The position numbers were made by a program, and so were the translations under genes. Below the pieces are notes generated by a model. The model was not told the DNA's origin. It saw only the letters and a list, made by a program, of their open reading frames with translations, and did not search any database. DNA of 64,000 nt from Alistipes finegoldii DSM 17242. GTDB taxonomy: Bacteria; Bacteroidota; Bacteroidia; Bacteroidales; Rikenellaceae. Every line of letters starts with the position of its first letter. Within the stretch, counting starts at the first letter, position 1. The stretch is taken from NCBI RefSeq assembly GCF_000265365.1, contig NC_018011.1, forward strand, positions 806,001 through 870,000. The letters are read 5' to 3'. Of the stretch, positions 50,845 to 59,137 are shown piece after piece.

Positions 50845-51489
50845 TTATTCAATGTTTGCCAAATATTCCGCTGCGCCTTCCTCCCATATCACGAAGTCCT
50901 CGCCGCCTTCGCCCTTTTCCCGGTCCTCGAACCGCGTCGTCGTGAAAACCTTGTACCCCTCGACGTGCATCTTGATGTCGGACAACTTGCGGATTTTCTC
51001 GGCGATGGCGGGCGACGGTTTGCCCTTGTCGTCCTCGTGCGCGAGGAACACGAACAGCTTGTTCGGGAAATCGTTCACCAGCTTTTGATAATCCGACATC
51101 CGAAGCCCGATCAGACACATCACCGAGTCGATGATTACCACGTTCGGGCTCTTGCGCTTCGCCAGCCGCGCCCGCAGTTCCGGGATGCCTTCCTTGTCGA
51201 GCAGGATCACCTTCGCCCCGACGGCTTCCATGCCGACCCGGTTCCATGCCTTTTGCAGCGAGAGCGACAACCCCTGTTCGAGGGAGTCGAAGGCCACCTT
51301 ATCGACGAAGTTCGTGAGGTACTTGGCGAGTTGCAGGGCAAACGTCGTTTTACCTACACCGGAATTGCCGAAAATCAACCACGACCCCTTTAATTCGGGA
51401 CGGCCGAGGGCCGCCTTGAACGCGCCCTCGAACGGGGCCGGGTTGAATTTCGCATCCGCGACGTTCTTGTTGCTGATCGCCTTTGCCAT
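50845..51489 (-). CDS. RecA-like P-loop ATPase (AAA_24/Sak4-like)
   Basis: 214 residues. Walker A FGNSGVGKTT near 41-50, Walker B VVIIDSVMCLI, and FVFLAHEDDKGKPSPAIAEK resemble the small RecA-fold ATPases of phages such as Sak4, which promote annealing. It sits between MuB and GemA homologs and begins just behind a TTTAAAC motif cluster. It may assist repair or recombination during transposition; Mu itself lacks it. Confidence 0.75.
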   Translation of the reverse strand: MAKAISNKNVADAKFNPAPFEGAFKAALGRPELKGSWLIFGNSGVGKTTFALQLAKYLTNFVDKVAFDSLEQGLSLSLQKAWNRVGMEAVGAKVILLDKEGIPELRARLAKRKSPNVVIIDSVMCLIGLRMSDYQKLVNDFPNKLFVFLAHEDDKGKPSPAIAEKIRKLSDIKMHVEGYKVFTTTRFEDREKGEGGEDFVIWEEGAAEYLANIE

Positions 51490-51500
51490 TTAAAGAGCGT

Positions 51501-52358
51501 TTAATTGCCGTTTAAAGCCTCTTTTTTCGCTGCGTGAACACGCCGTTTCACGCGCCGCAGATCGCACTCACAGTCGTCGATGATCTCCTCGATGGTCGCC
51601 CGGTCCGTGACGCCGTTGGCAATGCACACAGCGGCGACATCTTCGTTGTTCACGACGGGCATCGGGATAAACTTTCGCCCCACACGCGAGTAGATTTCCT
51701 TGTAGCCTTTTCGGTTTGCCTTCACGCCGCGCGTGATGCGCTTCTTGAGGTAGTCGGTCGCGCAAATGACGATGCCGCACTGATCTTCGAGTTTGTTGTA
51801 CAGGCTGATGAAAAAGTACAGAACTTGATCGCTCAACTTGTCGGCCTCGTCCATGACGATAATCGGCGTAGCCTTGCGTTTGAGGTTGTAGACGGCCTCG
51901 GAAACCATTTCGGCAACCGTGCTGCCCGTAGCCTCGACGCCCATCACCTGCAACAACTCGGCGAAGAACTGTTTGCGGTTCCAATACTCTGAGCAAGACA
52001 GCACGAACACGTCGCGGTGCTGGCGGGCGTATGTCTGTATCGCCTGCGACTTGCCGCACCCGGCATCACCCGTCACGGCCAGCACCAGCGCGTTCTCTTG
52101 CGCATCTTGGAGCAGGTCATACATGCGGGTATAACCTTGAGTCTGTATAACTACCCATTTGCGCGGGTCGTAACCGATCTGCGCCGCGATATTACGCCAC
52201 ATCTCCTCGGTGATTAACTCCCAGTTCCCGTTGAAGATTTGCGAGATTGTAGCGGCGCTTACGGCGTTGAGCGATGCGGCGGCCTTGTTTTGGCTGCCCT
52301 TCAAATCGCAGTACGCTTTCAGCAGGTCCGCGATGGCTTGTTTTTCGGTGTCTTTCAT
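51501..52358 (-). CDS. MuB-like transposition ATPase
   Basis: 285 residues. N-terminal HTH (KGSQNKAAASLNAVSAATIS), Walker A GDAGCGKS (97-104), Walker B IIVMDEAD (166-173), and a C-terminal helical domain (DDCECDLRRVKRRVHAAKK). MuB binds target DNA, gives target immunity and stimulates MuA. It stops 11 bp ahead of the RecA-like gene and starts 1 bp after the transposase stop. Confidence 0.9.
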   Translation of the reverse strand: MKDTEKQAIADLLKAYCDLKGSQNKAAASLNAVSAATISQIFNGNWELITEEMWRNIAAQIGYDPRKWVVIQTQGYTRMYDLLQDAQENALVLAVTGDAGCGKSQAIQTYARQHRDVFVLSCSEYWNRKQFFAELLQVMGVEATGSTVAEMVSEAVYNLKRKATPIIVMDEADKLSDQVLYFFISLYNKLEDQCGIVICATDYLKKRITRGVKANRKGYKEIYSRVGRKFIPMPVVNNEDVAAVCIANGVTDRATIEEIIDDCECDLRRVKRRVHAAKKEALNGN

Positions 52359-52359
52359 A

Positions 52360-54372
52360 TCAGTAGAGATTAAATATTGATTCTTTCTTTATGGGTTTCG
52401 GGGCGATCTCCTCGACGGTCTTAACCTCGATCTCCTTCACATTCACGGCCGCGAGCCGCCGGGCGTTGCGCTGGTCCTTGTGCTGGCCTCGTGAGTCGCA
52501 GAGTACCGCACGGGCAAGGGGGTTGTCGAGTTGCGGGTTGTGGGCGAACAGTTGCTCGACTCGTTTGTCCGCTGTGGCAATGAACCCTTTGGCGTAGTCC
52601 TCTAAATGCGTATTGTATTGCTTCACCCGCGCGAGCTCCGCGGCGTCGCCCTCGGTCCGCTCCACCAGCGCCATCGGCTGCACGTATTTGCTTTCGAGCA
52701 TGAACCGCAGCGCACCGTCGTCGCTCACGGCCAGCACTTGGTCGAGATTGTCCGGGTCGTACTTCACGTTCCAGCGAATGTGTGCGTACTGCCGGAAACG
52801 CAGGTCGAAGCAGTCGTAAGACCTGCGGGCGCCGAGCAGTTTCACATTCAGTCCCGAACCTTCGAGGGCGTTCTTGTAGCCCGTTTCCGCGCCGAAGTTG
52901 AGCAGGTATTGCTCCGTCGATAGCGGCAGACGGCGGTTTTCGGGAACCTCGGCCCACAGTTTCAGATAGTCGGCACGCTTAGCGGCGCGTTCCGCCTCGA
53001 TGATATTTTCGATCTGCATCCGGCAGCCCGCCTCGTCGGGGAACTCCTTGCGGTAGGCGTTCAGCGCATCGGCGTTCGGCTGTTTTTTCTTGTCCGAGGT
53101 GATACCGAAGCCCGACCAGTTGCGGCACAGTTGGCAGTAGCCCTCGTTTAACGAACGGAAGTAACGCTCGACGGGTTTCGACTTGGCGTTCTTCACGCGG
53201 GCGGGCGTCACCTTGTCGCCAGCGACCGCATAGATCGGGAACATGGCCTTCATTGCGTAGTGGTCGCTCTGTATTTGGTTGGCCCGGTAGCGCTGGCCGA
53301 ACAGCTCGGCTGTATGGTTCACGGCGTTGCGAACAGCCTCTTTTATCAGCGCCGAGTTCTCCTGCTCGCCGATGGCGTAGCCTATCGGGTAGTTCGTACA
53401 AGGGTCGAGGACCACAACCACGGTGAGACGGTTCGAGTAGGTCGTGACGGTATAGCCGTTCTTGTCGGTGGCCGTCCGCTGGAAATACAACTCCACATCC
53501 CAGCCGTCGAGGCTCCACATGTAGAGCGGCAACGCCGGGCGGCGGCGTTTCACCTGCATCGAGCGGTTATTGTAGAACTCCGAAGCGCCCAAGCGTCCGG
53601 CAGCCGTTTCCAGCCCGTATTTTTTGCGCATTTCCTGCACGGGGCGTTCCGTGATCGTCTTCCATCCAAGTTGTTCGGCAACGGCATTGTAGATCATCAC
53701 GACCTGCTTGTCGTTCAGGTTGCGGGGGTCGGAAATCAATTTGAGTATCGTGGCCTTCTGATCGTCGCTCTCGACTTTCGCGGCGTTCGCATTTTGGAAC
53801 TTGCCGGAGATCAGCACCTCATAGTTCGCTTTACCGCCCCGGAAGAACTCGTTAAATTTCTCCTGCAAACGGCGCGGATTTTCGGGCAGCGAGTGCGGGA
53901 ATCGGTCGGCGATACGGGGCAGCGCCTTTGCCGCCTTCGCCCAAAATTCGGACTTCTTGACGCGCGGTTTGCTGACGCGCATGCGCTGCGAGTTGGCCCG
54001 GTCGAGCCGTGAGTGGAACGCTTCGAGTATCGCGGCGTTATAGGCGTATTCCTGCTGCTTGGTGAAGTCCAAGCCGCGGGTGCCGTCGATTTTATACTCC
54101 GCGTAGAAGTTCATCGCAACACCATCCGGAACGATCTCGTCGATAAACTCCTTGCTCGCGGCCTGCGCTTGCAGATCGGGGTAGCGGCGGTAAACCTCGT
54201 TTTTGTATTTCACAGGCAGGCTATCCACGGCGAACAGAGCCTCCGTCCCATTGCAGGCACGGCGGACTTGCTCGATTCTACCACGCTGTACCGACTTTTG
54301 TATCGCATCATAACTGATGATTCCGGCAAAGTCGTCATACGTTGCGCATAGCCTATTGTTGTAAACTTCCAT
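52360..54372 (-). CDS. MuA-like DDE transposase
   Basis: 670 residues. N-terminal DNA-binding region with helical domains; catalytic core with WSLDGWDVELY (Asp289), IQSDHYAMKAM (Asp370) and SKPVERYFRSLN (Glu402), the DDE triad of the Mu/retroviral integrase superfamily; C-terminal nonspecific DNA-binding and MuB-interacting part ending KPIKKESIFNLY. It joins phage ends to target DNA and drives replicative transposition. The neighbouring MuB-like gene and GemA/Gam homologs complete the module. Confidence 0.95.
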   Translation of the reverse strand: MEVYNNRLCATYDDFAGIISYDAIQKSVQRGRIEQVRRACNGTEALFAVDSLPVKYKNEVYRRYPDLQAQAASKEFIDEIVPDGVAMNFYAEYKIDGTRGLDFTKQQEYAYNAAILEAFHSRLDRANSQRMRVSKPRVKKSEFWAKAAKALPRIADRFPHSLPENPRRLQEKFNEFFRGGKANYEVLISGKFQNANAAKVESDDQKATILKLISDPRNLNDKQVVMIYNAVAEQLGWKTITERPVQEMRKKYGLETAAGRLGASEFYNNRSMQVKRRRPALPLYMWSLDGWDVELYFQRTATDKNGYTVTTYSNRLTVVVVLDPCTNYPIGYAIGEQENSALIKEAVRNAVNHTAELFGQRYRANQIQSDHYAMKAMFPIYAVAGDKVTPARVKNAKSKPVERYFRSLNEGYCQLCRNWSGFGITSDKKKQPNADALNAYRKEFPDEAGCRMQIENIIEAERAAKRADYLKLWAEVPENRRLPLSTEQYLLNFGAETGYKNALEGSGLNVKLLGARRSYDCFDLRFRQYAHIRWNVKYDPDNLDQVLAVSDDGALRFMLESKYVQPMALVERTEGDAAELARVKQYNTHLEDYAKGFIATADKRVEQLFAHNPQLDNPLARAVLCDSRGQHKDQRNARRLAAVNVKEIEVKTVEEIAPKPIKKESIFNLY

Positions 54373-54392
54373 TGTTTAACCTTTTGTTGTTG

Positions 54393-54466
54393 CTCCCGTG
54401 ACCGGATTCGAACCGGCAACCGTCATCGCCTTGTAATGTGCCGCTCCACCATTGAGCTACACGGGA
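54393..54466 (-). tRNA. tRNA-like gene with atypical anticodon arm
   Basis: 74 nt. Acceptor TCCCGTG/CACGGGA is perfect, D-arm GCTC-AATGGTG-GAGC and T-arm GCCGG-TTCGAAT-CCGGT are good. The anticodon region (GGCACATTACAAGGCGATGA) does not make a normal 5-bp stem; a loop ATTACAA would give TAC (Val). CCA not encoded. It may be a degenerate tRNA or a tRNA-like RNA. It lies 20 bp upstream of the transposase start. Confidence 0.6.
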
Positions 54467-54561
54467 GTCGCGGTTTCCCGCTGAAATCGCTATATTTGTG
54501 CGTTCAACTACAAACTTTGCGATTATGGATAAGAAGATTGCGCCGTGGCGACTAAATTATG

Positions 54562-55017
54562 TCATAAACTACAATGATATAGGCGCTCTACACGCTTATC
54601 GAGAGACAATCCTTGCAATTCTAAAAAACGTCGCACGCCTTCGAGGAATCGAGTGCGCGATACAATCGCCAGCGACATCGCACGATGACGTTTGTTTACC
54701 GAATTCTCAATTTCAAGAAGATAGTCTATTTGACCTTGTATATTTCCGGCACGGACAGCCGACAACAATTTCTCGTAGTGAGTTCCGGAAAATGCTTGAT
54801 CACATATTTGAGCCCTATAAATGCAAGTGTTTTGATCGCGTCGAGGTTTGTGCGCAACTTTTGAGCGCTTTGCCGAAATTCCCTTTCCCGGAACATATAC
54901 CGGAGCCGCCTTCTGCGCTATCTCGATTTGTTGTGAAAACTTCGAAACTGCCGAGTTAGCAGCCATTTCGATAATTCGCTCCAATTCGTCGCGGGAGATT
55001 CTGTAATACTTTTCCAT
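54562..55017 (-). CDS. phage early protein
   Basis: 151 residues, basic. YRISRDELERIIEMAANS at the start, a helical middle (HYEKLLSAVRAGNIQG) and a C-terminal helix bundle (FLEGVRRFLELQGLSL). Codon use looks normal on this strand; a plus-strand frame of 144 codons in the same DNA is less convincing. Early operon, unknown function. Confidence 0.65.
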   Translation of the reverse strand: MEKYYRISRDELERIIEMAANSAVSKFSQQIEIAQKAAPVYVPGKGISAKRSKVAHKPRRDQNTCIYRAQICDQAFSGTHYEKLLSAVRAGNIQGQIDYLLEIENSVNKRHRAMSLAIVSRTRFLEGVRRFLELQGLSLDKRVERLYHCSL

Positions 55018-55023
55018 AGAAGT

Positions 55024-55239
55024 TTATTTTACACATTCAATTTTCCGGAGTGCTACGCAGCTTGCAACGAAATTCCCGACGGTCAGCAGGTGCGACCACA
55101 GGGGGTTCGTGTCGGCCCAGCCGCATACAAGCACCAGCGCCAGACACCACCACAGCCCGACCAGCTTGCACGTTTTAGGCAGTGCGACAAACTCACGGCC
55201 CAGCAGCCGGATAGTCCAATATTTCAGAAAGCGTTTCAT
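55024..55239 (-). CDS. small membrane protein
   Basis: 71 residues with two hydrophobic helices (KLVGLWWCLALVLVCGW and HLLTVGNFVASCVAL) and a basic N-terminus (MKRFLKYWTIRLLGR). Early phage operon. Possible superinfection exclusion or holin-like role, but it is not near the lysis genes. Confidence 0.65.
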   Translation of the reverse strand: MKRFLKYWTIRLLGREFVALPKTCKLVGLWWCLALVLVCGWADTNPLWSHLLTVGNFVASCVALRKIECVK

Positions 55240-55249
55240 AAGGGTTCGG

Positions 55250-55480
55250 TTATTCTGTTGCCGAGGTTAGGTTCTCGATGACATCACCCGCGGCCGTCAT
55301 CGCTTCGTCGAGGTACTCAATCACCGTCTGGGCGCGGTCGCCTTTATCGCCGTCTTGGAAGGCTTCGGGCATGTTGTTGTAATACTCCTCCTCTTCGGTT
55401 CTGATCTCTTCGATCTCCGACTTGATACCCTCCGTCTTCTCGATAAGGTCCCGGAGGTGTTTTCTGCGTGTGTTGTTCAT
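55250..55480 (-). CDS. small coiled-coil phage protein
   Basis: 76 residues from ATG 55480 (MNNTRRKHLRDLIEKTEG), acidic, with a coiled coil (IKSEIEEIRTEEEEYYNN) and an acidic helix (AQTVIEYLDEAMTAAGDVIE). Early operon; unknown. Confidence 0.65.
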   Translation of the reverse strand: MNNTRRKHLRDLIEKTEGIKSEIEEIRTEEEEYYNNMPEAFQDGDKGDRAQTVIEYLDEAMTAAGDVIENLTSATE

Positions 55481-55482
55481 AA

Positions 55483-56022
55483 TCAAAATAAGGCTAATTG
55501 AGTGAATGTAAGTTCGCGCCGCTTATCATCTATCTGCTTAATCATATTGCGGATGTACGGTGCAATCGCGCTCGGTTTGACAACATCGGAATTGTCGCCG
55601 GAATCATAATCACGCTCTTTGATACAGTATGGTAATTCTTGTTCAAAATGGCGGCGGGCTTCTTCCAATGCAGCTAATATTGCCTCGTTCTCCGTCGCAT
55701 AGCCACCATTTGGCATGTCTATGAAACCTGCTGCACAATGGCTGCCCGATTTACTTGTCGAATAGTCTTTGCCGTAATCCCAGCGTCCATTGGGAGATTG
55801 AGCAGTACGGATTTTGACATAGCAATAGCGGTTTGATAAGTACACGGGAGTGTTCGGTGTGACACACACATCAGTGACATTGAAGTTGAAGCCGTGATAT
55901 TGCAGCACAGATTCTTTTCCGGTATCAATTCCGGCGACCCGCTTTGCGTCCAGATATGAGCACCACTCCTCAAAAGTGAACTGCTGTCCGGTACATCGGC
56001 AGATGTGATGGATTTTTTTCAT
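55483..56022 (-). CDS. phage early protein
   Basis: 179 residues. Alpha/beta; CRCTGQQFTFEEWCSYLDAKR near the N-terminus, YCYVKIRTAQSPNGRWDYG in the middle and LEEARRHFEQELPYC toward the C-terminus. No motif I can assign. Second gene of the early transcript, after the small HTH gene. Confidence 0.65.
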   Translation of the reverse strand: MKKIHHICRCTGQQFTFEEWCSYLDAKRVAGIDTGKESVLQYHGFNFNVTDVCVTPNTPVYLSNRYCYVKIRTAQSPNGRWDYGKDYSTSKSGSHCAAGFIDMPNGGYATENEAILAALEEARRHFEQELPYCIKERDYDSGDNSDVVKPSAIAPYIRNMIKQIDDKRRELTFTQLALF

Positions 56023-56023
56023 A

Positions 56024-56194
56024 TCATTTATTATTCTTTACTACTCCGCCGCGGTCGATTGCCACTTTGCGGATTTTCTTTGCGAGGTCGGTATTGGTCT
56101 GACCACTCAATGCCTCGCTGACGGTTTTTCGGGCTATACCGAACAGCCGCGCCAGTTTTGCGACCTCGCCATGCTCCACGAGTACTTTTGCCAT
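56024..56194 (-). CDS. small Ner/Cro-like HTH regulator
   Basis: 56 residues from ATG 56194 (MAKVLVEHGEVAKLAR). HTH: ARLFGIARKTVSEALSGQ, followed by a basic tail. First gene of the early operon and divergent from the repressor, the position of Mu ner, which turns down the early promoter. Upstream in-frame codons overlap the promoter region and were excluded. Confidence 0.75.
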   Translation of the reverse strand: MAKVLVEHGEVAKLARLFGIARKTVSEALSGQTNTDLAKKIRKVAIDRGGVVKNNK

Positions 56195-56298
56195 AGATTC
56201 AATTATTTTCGTATATTTGTCGCCAAGGTTACATTTGAAACCTCGATGCAAATATAGATAATTATCTTTACTTGGCAAGATAAAAATCATCATTTTTT
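56195..56298. promoter_or_regulatory. lysogeny switch: divergent promoters and operators
   Basis: Between the divergent HTH and repressor genes. TATATTTG occurs on the plus strand (56211-56218, toward the repressor) and on the minus strand (about 56248-56255, toward the early genes). Dyads: GCCAAG (56222-56227) / CTTGGC (56271-56276), and perfect palindrome AGATAATTATCT (56256-56267). Likely repressor binding sites. Confidence 0.65.
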
Positions 56299-56991
56299 AT
56301 GAATGAAAAGGACAAAATAAAACAATACCTTGAATATAAGGGAATTAGCAAAAATAGATTTTACAACCAAACAGGGCTGTCGGTAGGCTTTTTGGATAGT
56401 GGGAAATCGCTGGGAGTAGACAAGGCAAAGATAATTATCAACAAATTCCCTGATTTAAGCCTTGAATGGCTGGTTATGGATAAAGGCAATATGCTCAATA
56501 CTGAGGATACACAATTATCTGGGGTGAATATTGCCGAGCAGTTTCCTTTACGAACGGACCGGACATTGGATTTACAGAGCGTGCCTCTTTACGAACTTGA
56601 CGCTGCGGCTGGACTGGTGGCGCTCTTTGCTGATACAACACGCCCGACCCCTATCAGTCATTTGCAAATACCTAATCTGCCGCCCTGCGATGGGGCTATA
56701 TATGTTCGAGGGGATTCCATGTACCCGCTTCTTAAAAGCGGCGATATTGTTCTATACAAGGAGATCAACAACACAAACGGCTGTTTGCTGTGGGGCGAAA
56801 TGTATCTTTTATCTTTCACGCTTGACGGCGAAGACTACATCACTATCAAATACGTACAGAAGTCAGAGGTTGAAGGATTTGTGCGGCTGGTAAGCCACAA
56901 TCCCCACCATGCCCCGCAAGAAATTCCGAGGGATTCAATTCGTGCGGTCGCGTTGGTAAAAGCCAGCGTCAGATTCAACACAATGGGGTGA
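56299..56991 (+). CDS. phage repressor with S24 peptidase domain
   Basis: 230 residues. N-terminal HTH (about 5-45, KGISKNRFYNQTGLSVGFL), a linker with cleavage site Ala104-Gly105 (DAAAGLVAL), and a LexA/CI-type peptidase domain with Ser140 (RGDSMYPLL) and Lys184 (ITIKYV). It keeps the prophage silent and is expected to self-cleave upon RecA activation after DNA damage, unlike Mu c. Ends before an intrinsic terminator. Confidence 0.9.
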   Translation: MNEKDKIKQYLEYKGISKNRFYNQTGLSVGFLDSGKSLGVDKAKIIINKFPDLSLEWLVMDKGNMLNTEDTQLSGVNIAEQFPLRTDRTLDLQSVPLYELDAAAGLVALFADTTRPTPISHLQIPNLPPCDGAIYVRGDSMYPLLKSGDIVLYKEINNTNGCLLWGEMYLLSFTLDGEDYITIKYVQKSEVEGFVRLVSHNPHHAPQEIPRDSIRAVALVKASVRFNTMG

Positions 56992-57068
56992 AAAATATTT
57001 TTTTTGTGCCATTTTTACCGAAATATCGGCATAAAGAACTGAAAACAAGACTTATAAATAGCAAAAAG

Positions 57069-57093
57069 CACCGTGATTTACCGGTGTTTTTTT
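57069..57093 (+). terminator. repressor terminator
   Basis: CACCG (57069-57073) / CGGTG (57082-57086) stem followed by seven T. Confidence 0.75.
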
Positions 57094-57168
57094 GGTATTA
57101 TAGGGGGTCGAATCGCTGAAAAATGCCCGTTTTTTGATTGAAATATGGTATTATAGGGGGTTGAATCG
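57093..57168. repeat. two 23-bp direct repeats at phage right end
   Basis: 57093-57115 and 57146-57168 are identical except one base; both begin TGGTATTATAGGGGG. A second repeat, AAATGCCCGTTTTTT, occurs at 57120-57134 and 57218-57232, and TCCAACTGTCCG-like units occur at 57180-57212. Probably binding sites of transposase or another phage protein. Confidence 0.75.
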
Positions 57169-57525
57169 GCTTAATTTGTCCATCCAACTGTCCGCCCAAC
57201 TGTCCGTCCAACTCCGAAAATGCCCGTTTTTTCGACAAAACGAAATGTACAATTTTCGGGGAAAGGTCGAAATATGGCCCGGTTTTCAAAGGCTGTTTAA
57301 GGAGCGATTAAACACCGGGCTGCTTTGCCCTTTTTTCGCCGATTTCGCGCCGTCAGGTGGTTCTCGTTAGGAAACGGGCACAAAAAAAGCGTGCAATCCC
57401 AATACACGCCTGTAAAATCGAATCTAAATCCAAGTACCGGAGCCGTCCGAGGCCGTCAAATCACGGTATAATCCCAATAAATCACATTTCGTTTTTCGAG
57501 CCAAAATTTGACGCTCTGCTGTAAG
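57169..57525. other. phage right end, non-coding
   Basis: No gene seen. Contains AAACGAAATGTACA (57239-57252) and, on the minus strand, AAACGAAATGTGA (57483-57495), matching the left-end motif; also TTAAACACCG at 57308-57317. The true terminus lies near 57500-57545. Confidence 0.45.
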
Positions 57526-57999
57526 TTATTGGTTTTCTGTATGCTGTACTGCTTTTCCTGCTATCCTCTTTGTACTTTTCGTTTGTCTGCCCATAAGACC
57601 TCCAGTAAGTTCATATATCTTTATAAAATCTATTAAAAAATTAGATATATCAGGACTTTTTACAGTTTTCACGAGCCACAGCAAGAAATCTCTGTCTTTC
57701 TCTGTGATCGGTTGAACCCTATAAAAATCTTTGCTTTGGGCAACTTTTTTCAAGTCGCCTCTAACTGGGATTGGCTCGCCACCTTTTATAGACTGATAAA
57801 GCGTTTTTTCCGAATTATGCCATAATTCCAAATAGCAACGAGGGACATAATGCTGATTTCGCTTTTTCTCGATAAATTTCGGAGATAAGTTAACGCCGTT
57901 TTCTGCGGCCCATTTCTCAATTATCGCATGTGCTTTTTTAGTAGTCTCTACAATTTCATTATATTCCGACTCATCTTGTATTTTGGTATCAACAGCCAT
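57526..57999 (-). pseudogene. N-terminal part of a DUF4238 gene, cut by the prophage
   Basis: 157 codons. NQHYVPRCYLELW (about 48-60) is the signature N-terminal motif of DUF4238, and KKVAQSKDFYRV follows as expected. The C-terminal part with the QYFRTP motif is missing; it is present at 22117-22791. The last few codons may already be phage-derived. It overlaps the gene upstream by 11 bp. Confidence 0.65.
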
Positions 58000-58210
58000 G
58001 TTTTTTGTGATATTTTGTTAAATATTCATGCCGCCCAATACTCATAAAATTGAGATAGGACTCATGGTAGCGCCTCCACAGATCTTGTGGCAGCACATGC
58101 GAATGTGCTTTGATCTCATCATGAGTTAGCGTGTCCGGCAACTCTACTCCTGTAACAACGAAATAAGCTCGTCGCCCGGCCTCTGTACGTGTATATTCTC
58201 CCTTCGGCAT
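57989..58210 (-). CDS. hypothetical ICE cargo protein
   Basis: 73 residues, MPKGEYTRTEAGRRAYFVV, helical C-terminus (LWRRYHESYLNFMSIGRH). Overlaps the DUF4238 start by 11 bp, so they probably work together. Unknown. Confidence 0.6.
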   Translation of the reverse strand: MPKGEYTRTEAGRRAYFVVTGVELPDTLTHDEIKAHSHVLPQDLWRRYHESYLNFMSIGRHEYLTKYHKKHGC

Positions 58211-58220
58211 AAATTTTCAG

Positions 58221-58577
58221 TTATTTTTTAGGTTCTGGCAGTACGTCATCAGCAATCTCGTCCAGAAGCATTGCACATATCGCCTCCTTCTCTTCATGTT
58301 TCAAGGCATAGCTGTTCAGTAATGCCTTCAGATACGGGATCGCCCGCCGGACAAATTCCGTATCGGCTTCCGGCTTTATCATTATGCGACCACCGCCAAA
58401 CAACCAGCCGAACATCTGGTTGGCTTTCGTATGCCCCATGTAGAACCCGCGGCGCTTCGCCTCCTCAAGCAATGCCGCATCTGCCTTCAGCGTGGAGAAT
58501 ACCTCTTCGACACGTTTGATCTCGGGAAACGGATAGGCCATCAGGCTCAATCTCAATTTATCTTCAGTCTCCGGCAT
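58221..58577 (-). CDS. hypothetical protein
   Basis: 118 residues, helical. EVFSTLKADAALLEEAKRR, then GWLFGGGRIMIKPEADTEF, ending in an acidic helix (EAICAMLLDEIADDV). No membrane segment. Third in the run downstream of the tra genes. Confidence 0.6.
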   Translation of the reverse strand: MPETEDKLRLSLMAYPFPEIKRVEEVFSTLKADAALLEEAKRRGFYMGHTKANQMFGWLFGGGRIMIKPEADTEFVRRAIPYLKALLNSYALKHEEKEAICAMLLDEIADDVLPEPKK

Positions 58578-58620
58578 ATTTCATCCAATTTGTTGAGTCG
58601 TGAAGGGAAGAAATTGTCTG

Positions 58621-58944
58621 TTATTCATCTACTTGTTCGGTATCGACTTTCCGCAGCCTCCATGCAACAGCATATCCGGTTTCGATATAAGGATAAACCC
58701 AGTTACATACATGGTCGCCCACGATCTTCCGGATCGTCCCGTCTGAAAAAAGGACATCAACAAGGCCGGTCGTCGGAACTGACTTCGTTGTAGGCTCCCA
58801 GCCAGCCAATAACTGATGCCGTTCATCAGACCGGGCACGGTCAATAGCCAGATAAGCCGTAGACACATCGACCATGTTATCCCCGTTATTCATTTTGATA
58901 GCATCGTTGTCGATAATTTGGTATGCCCAATCCTTATTTTCCAT
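58621..58944 (-). CDS. hypothetical protein
   Basis: 107 residues; beta-rich core (KSVPTTGLVDVLFSDGTIR, then KIVGDHVCNWVYP). Such a core could be an SH3-like fold. Overlaps the upstream gene by 11 bp. Unknown function. Confidence 0.6.
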   Translation of the reverse strand: MENKDWAYQIIDNDAIKMNNGDNMVDVSTAYLAIDRARSDERHQLLAGWEPTTKSVPTTGLVDVLFSDGTIRKIVGDHVCNWVYPYIETGYAVAWRLRKVDTEQVDE

Positions 58945-59137
58945 CTTTTTCCCATTGTTCTTCTTGGGTCTGCTCCCAGCCGGCTGTTTTCAAATAGTGC
59001 CTCATACGCTCTTCAGGAATAGACCTGCCGGCTAAGAACAGGCGTTTGTCCCGCACAGCCTGCTGTCTGATATATTCGCTGTTTTTGTACCAAAGAGGCT
59101 GCGTTATCAATAAAGAGAATGCTTCTTTCAGTGTCAT
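58934..59137 (-). CDS. hypothetical protein
   Basis: 67 residues from ATG 59137 (MTLKEAFSLLITQPLW). Helical, ending in EQTQEEQWEKDGK. Located about 110 bp downstream of traO. Unknown. Confidence 0.55.
   Translation of the reverse strand: MTLKEAFSLLITQPLWYKNSEYIRQQAVRDKRLFLAGRSIPEERMRHYLKTAGWEQTQEEQWEKDGK

Larger units (their letters stand above)
22803..57544. mobile_element. Mu-like transposable prophage, about 34.7 kb
   Basis: Contains a MuA-like DDE transposase, MuB-like ATPase, GemA- and Gam-like proteins, S24 repressor, gp36-like, DUF935 portal, gpF/gpG-like head proteins, protease/scaffold, contractile tail genes and Mom. Modules are complete, so it may be active. Ends are inferred from flanking DUF4238 pieces and the shared 5-mer TGTAC (22798-22802 and 57545-57549). 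Boundaries are uncertain by tens of bases. Confidence 0.75.

Noticed and set aside
57093..57232. CRISPR array
   Set aside because: Only two near-identical 23-bp repeats with one 30-bp spacer and no cas genes; the position at a phage end fits protein-binding sites.
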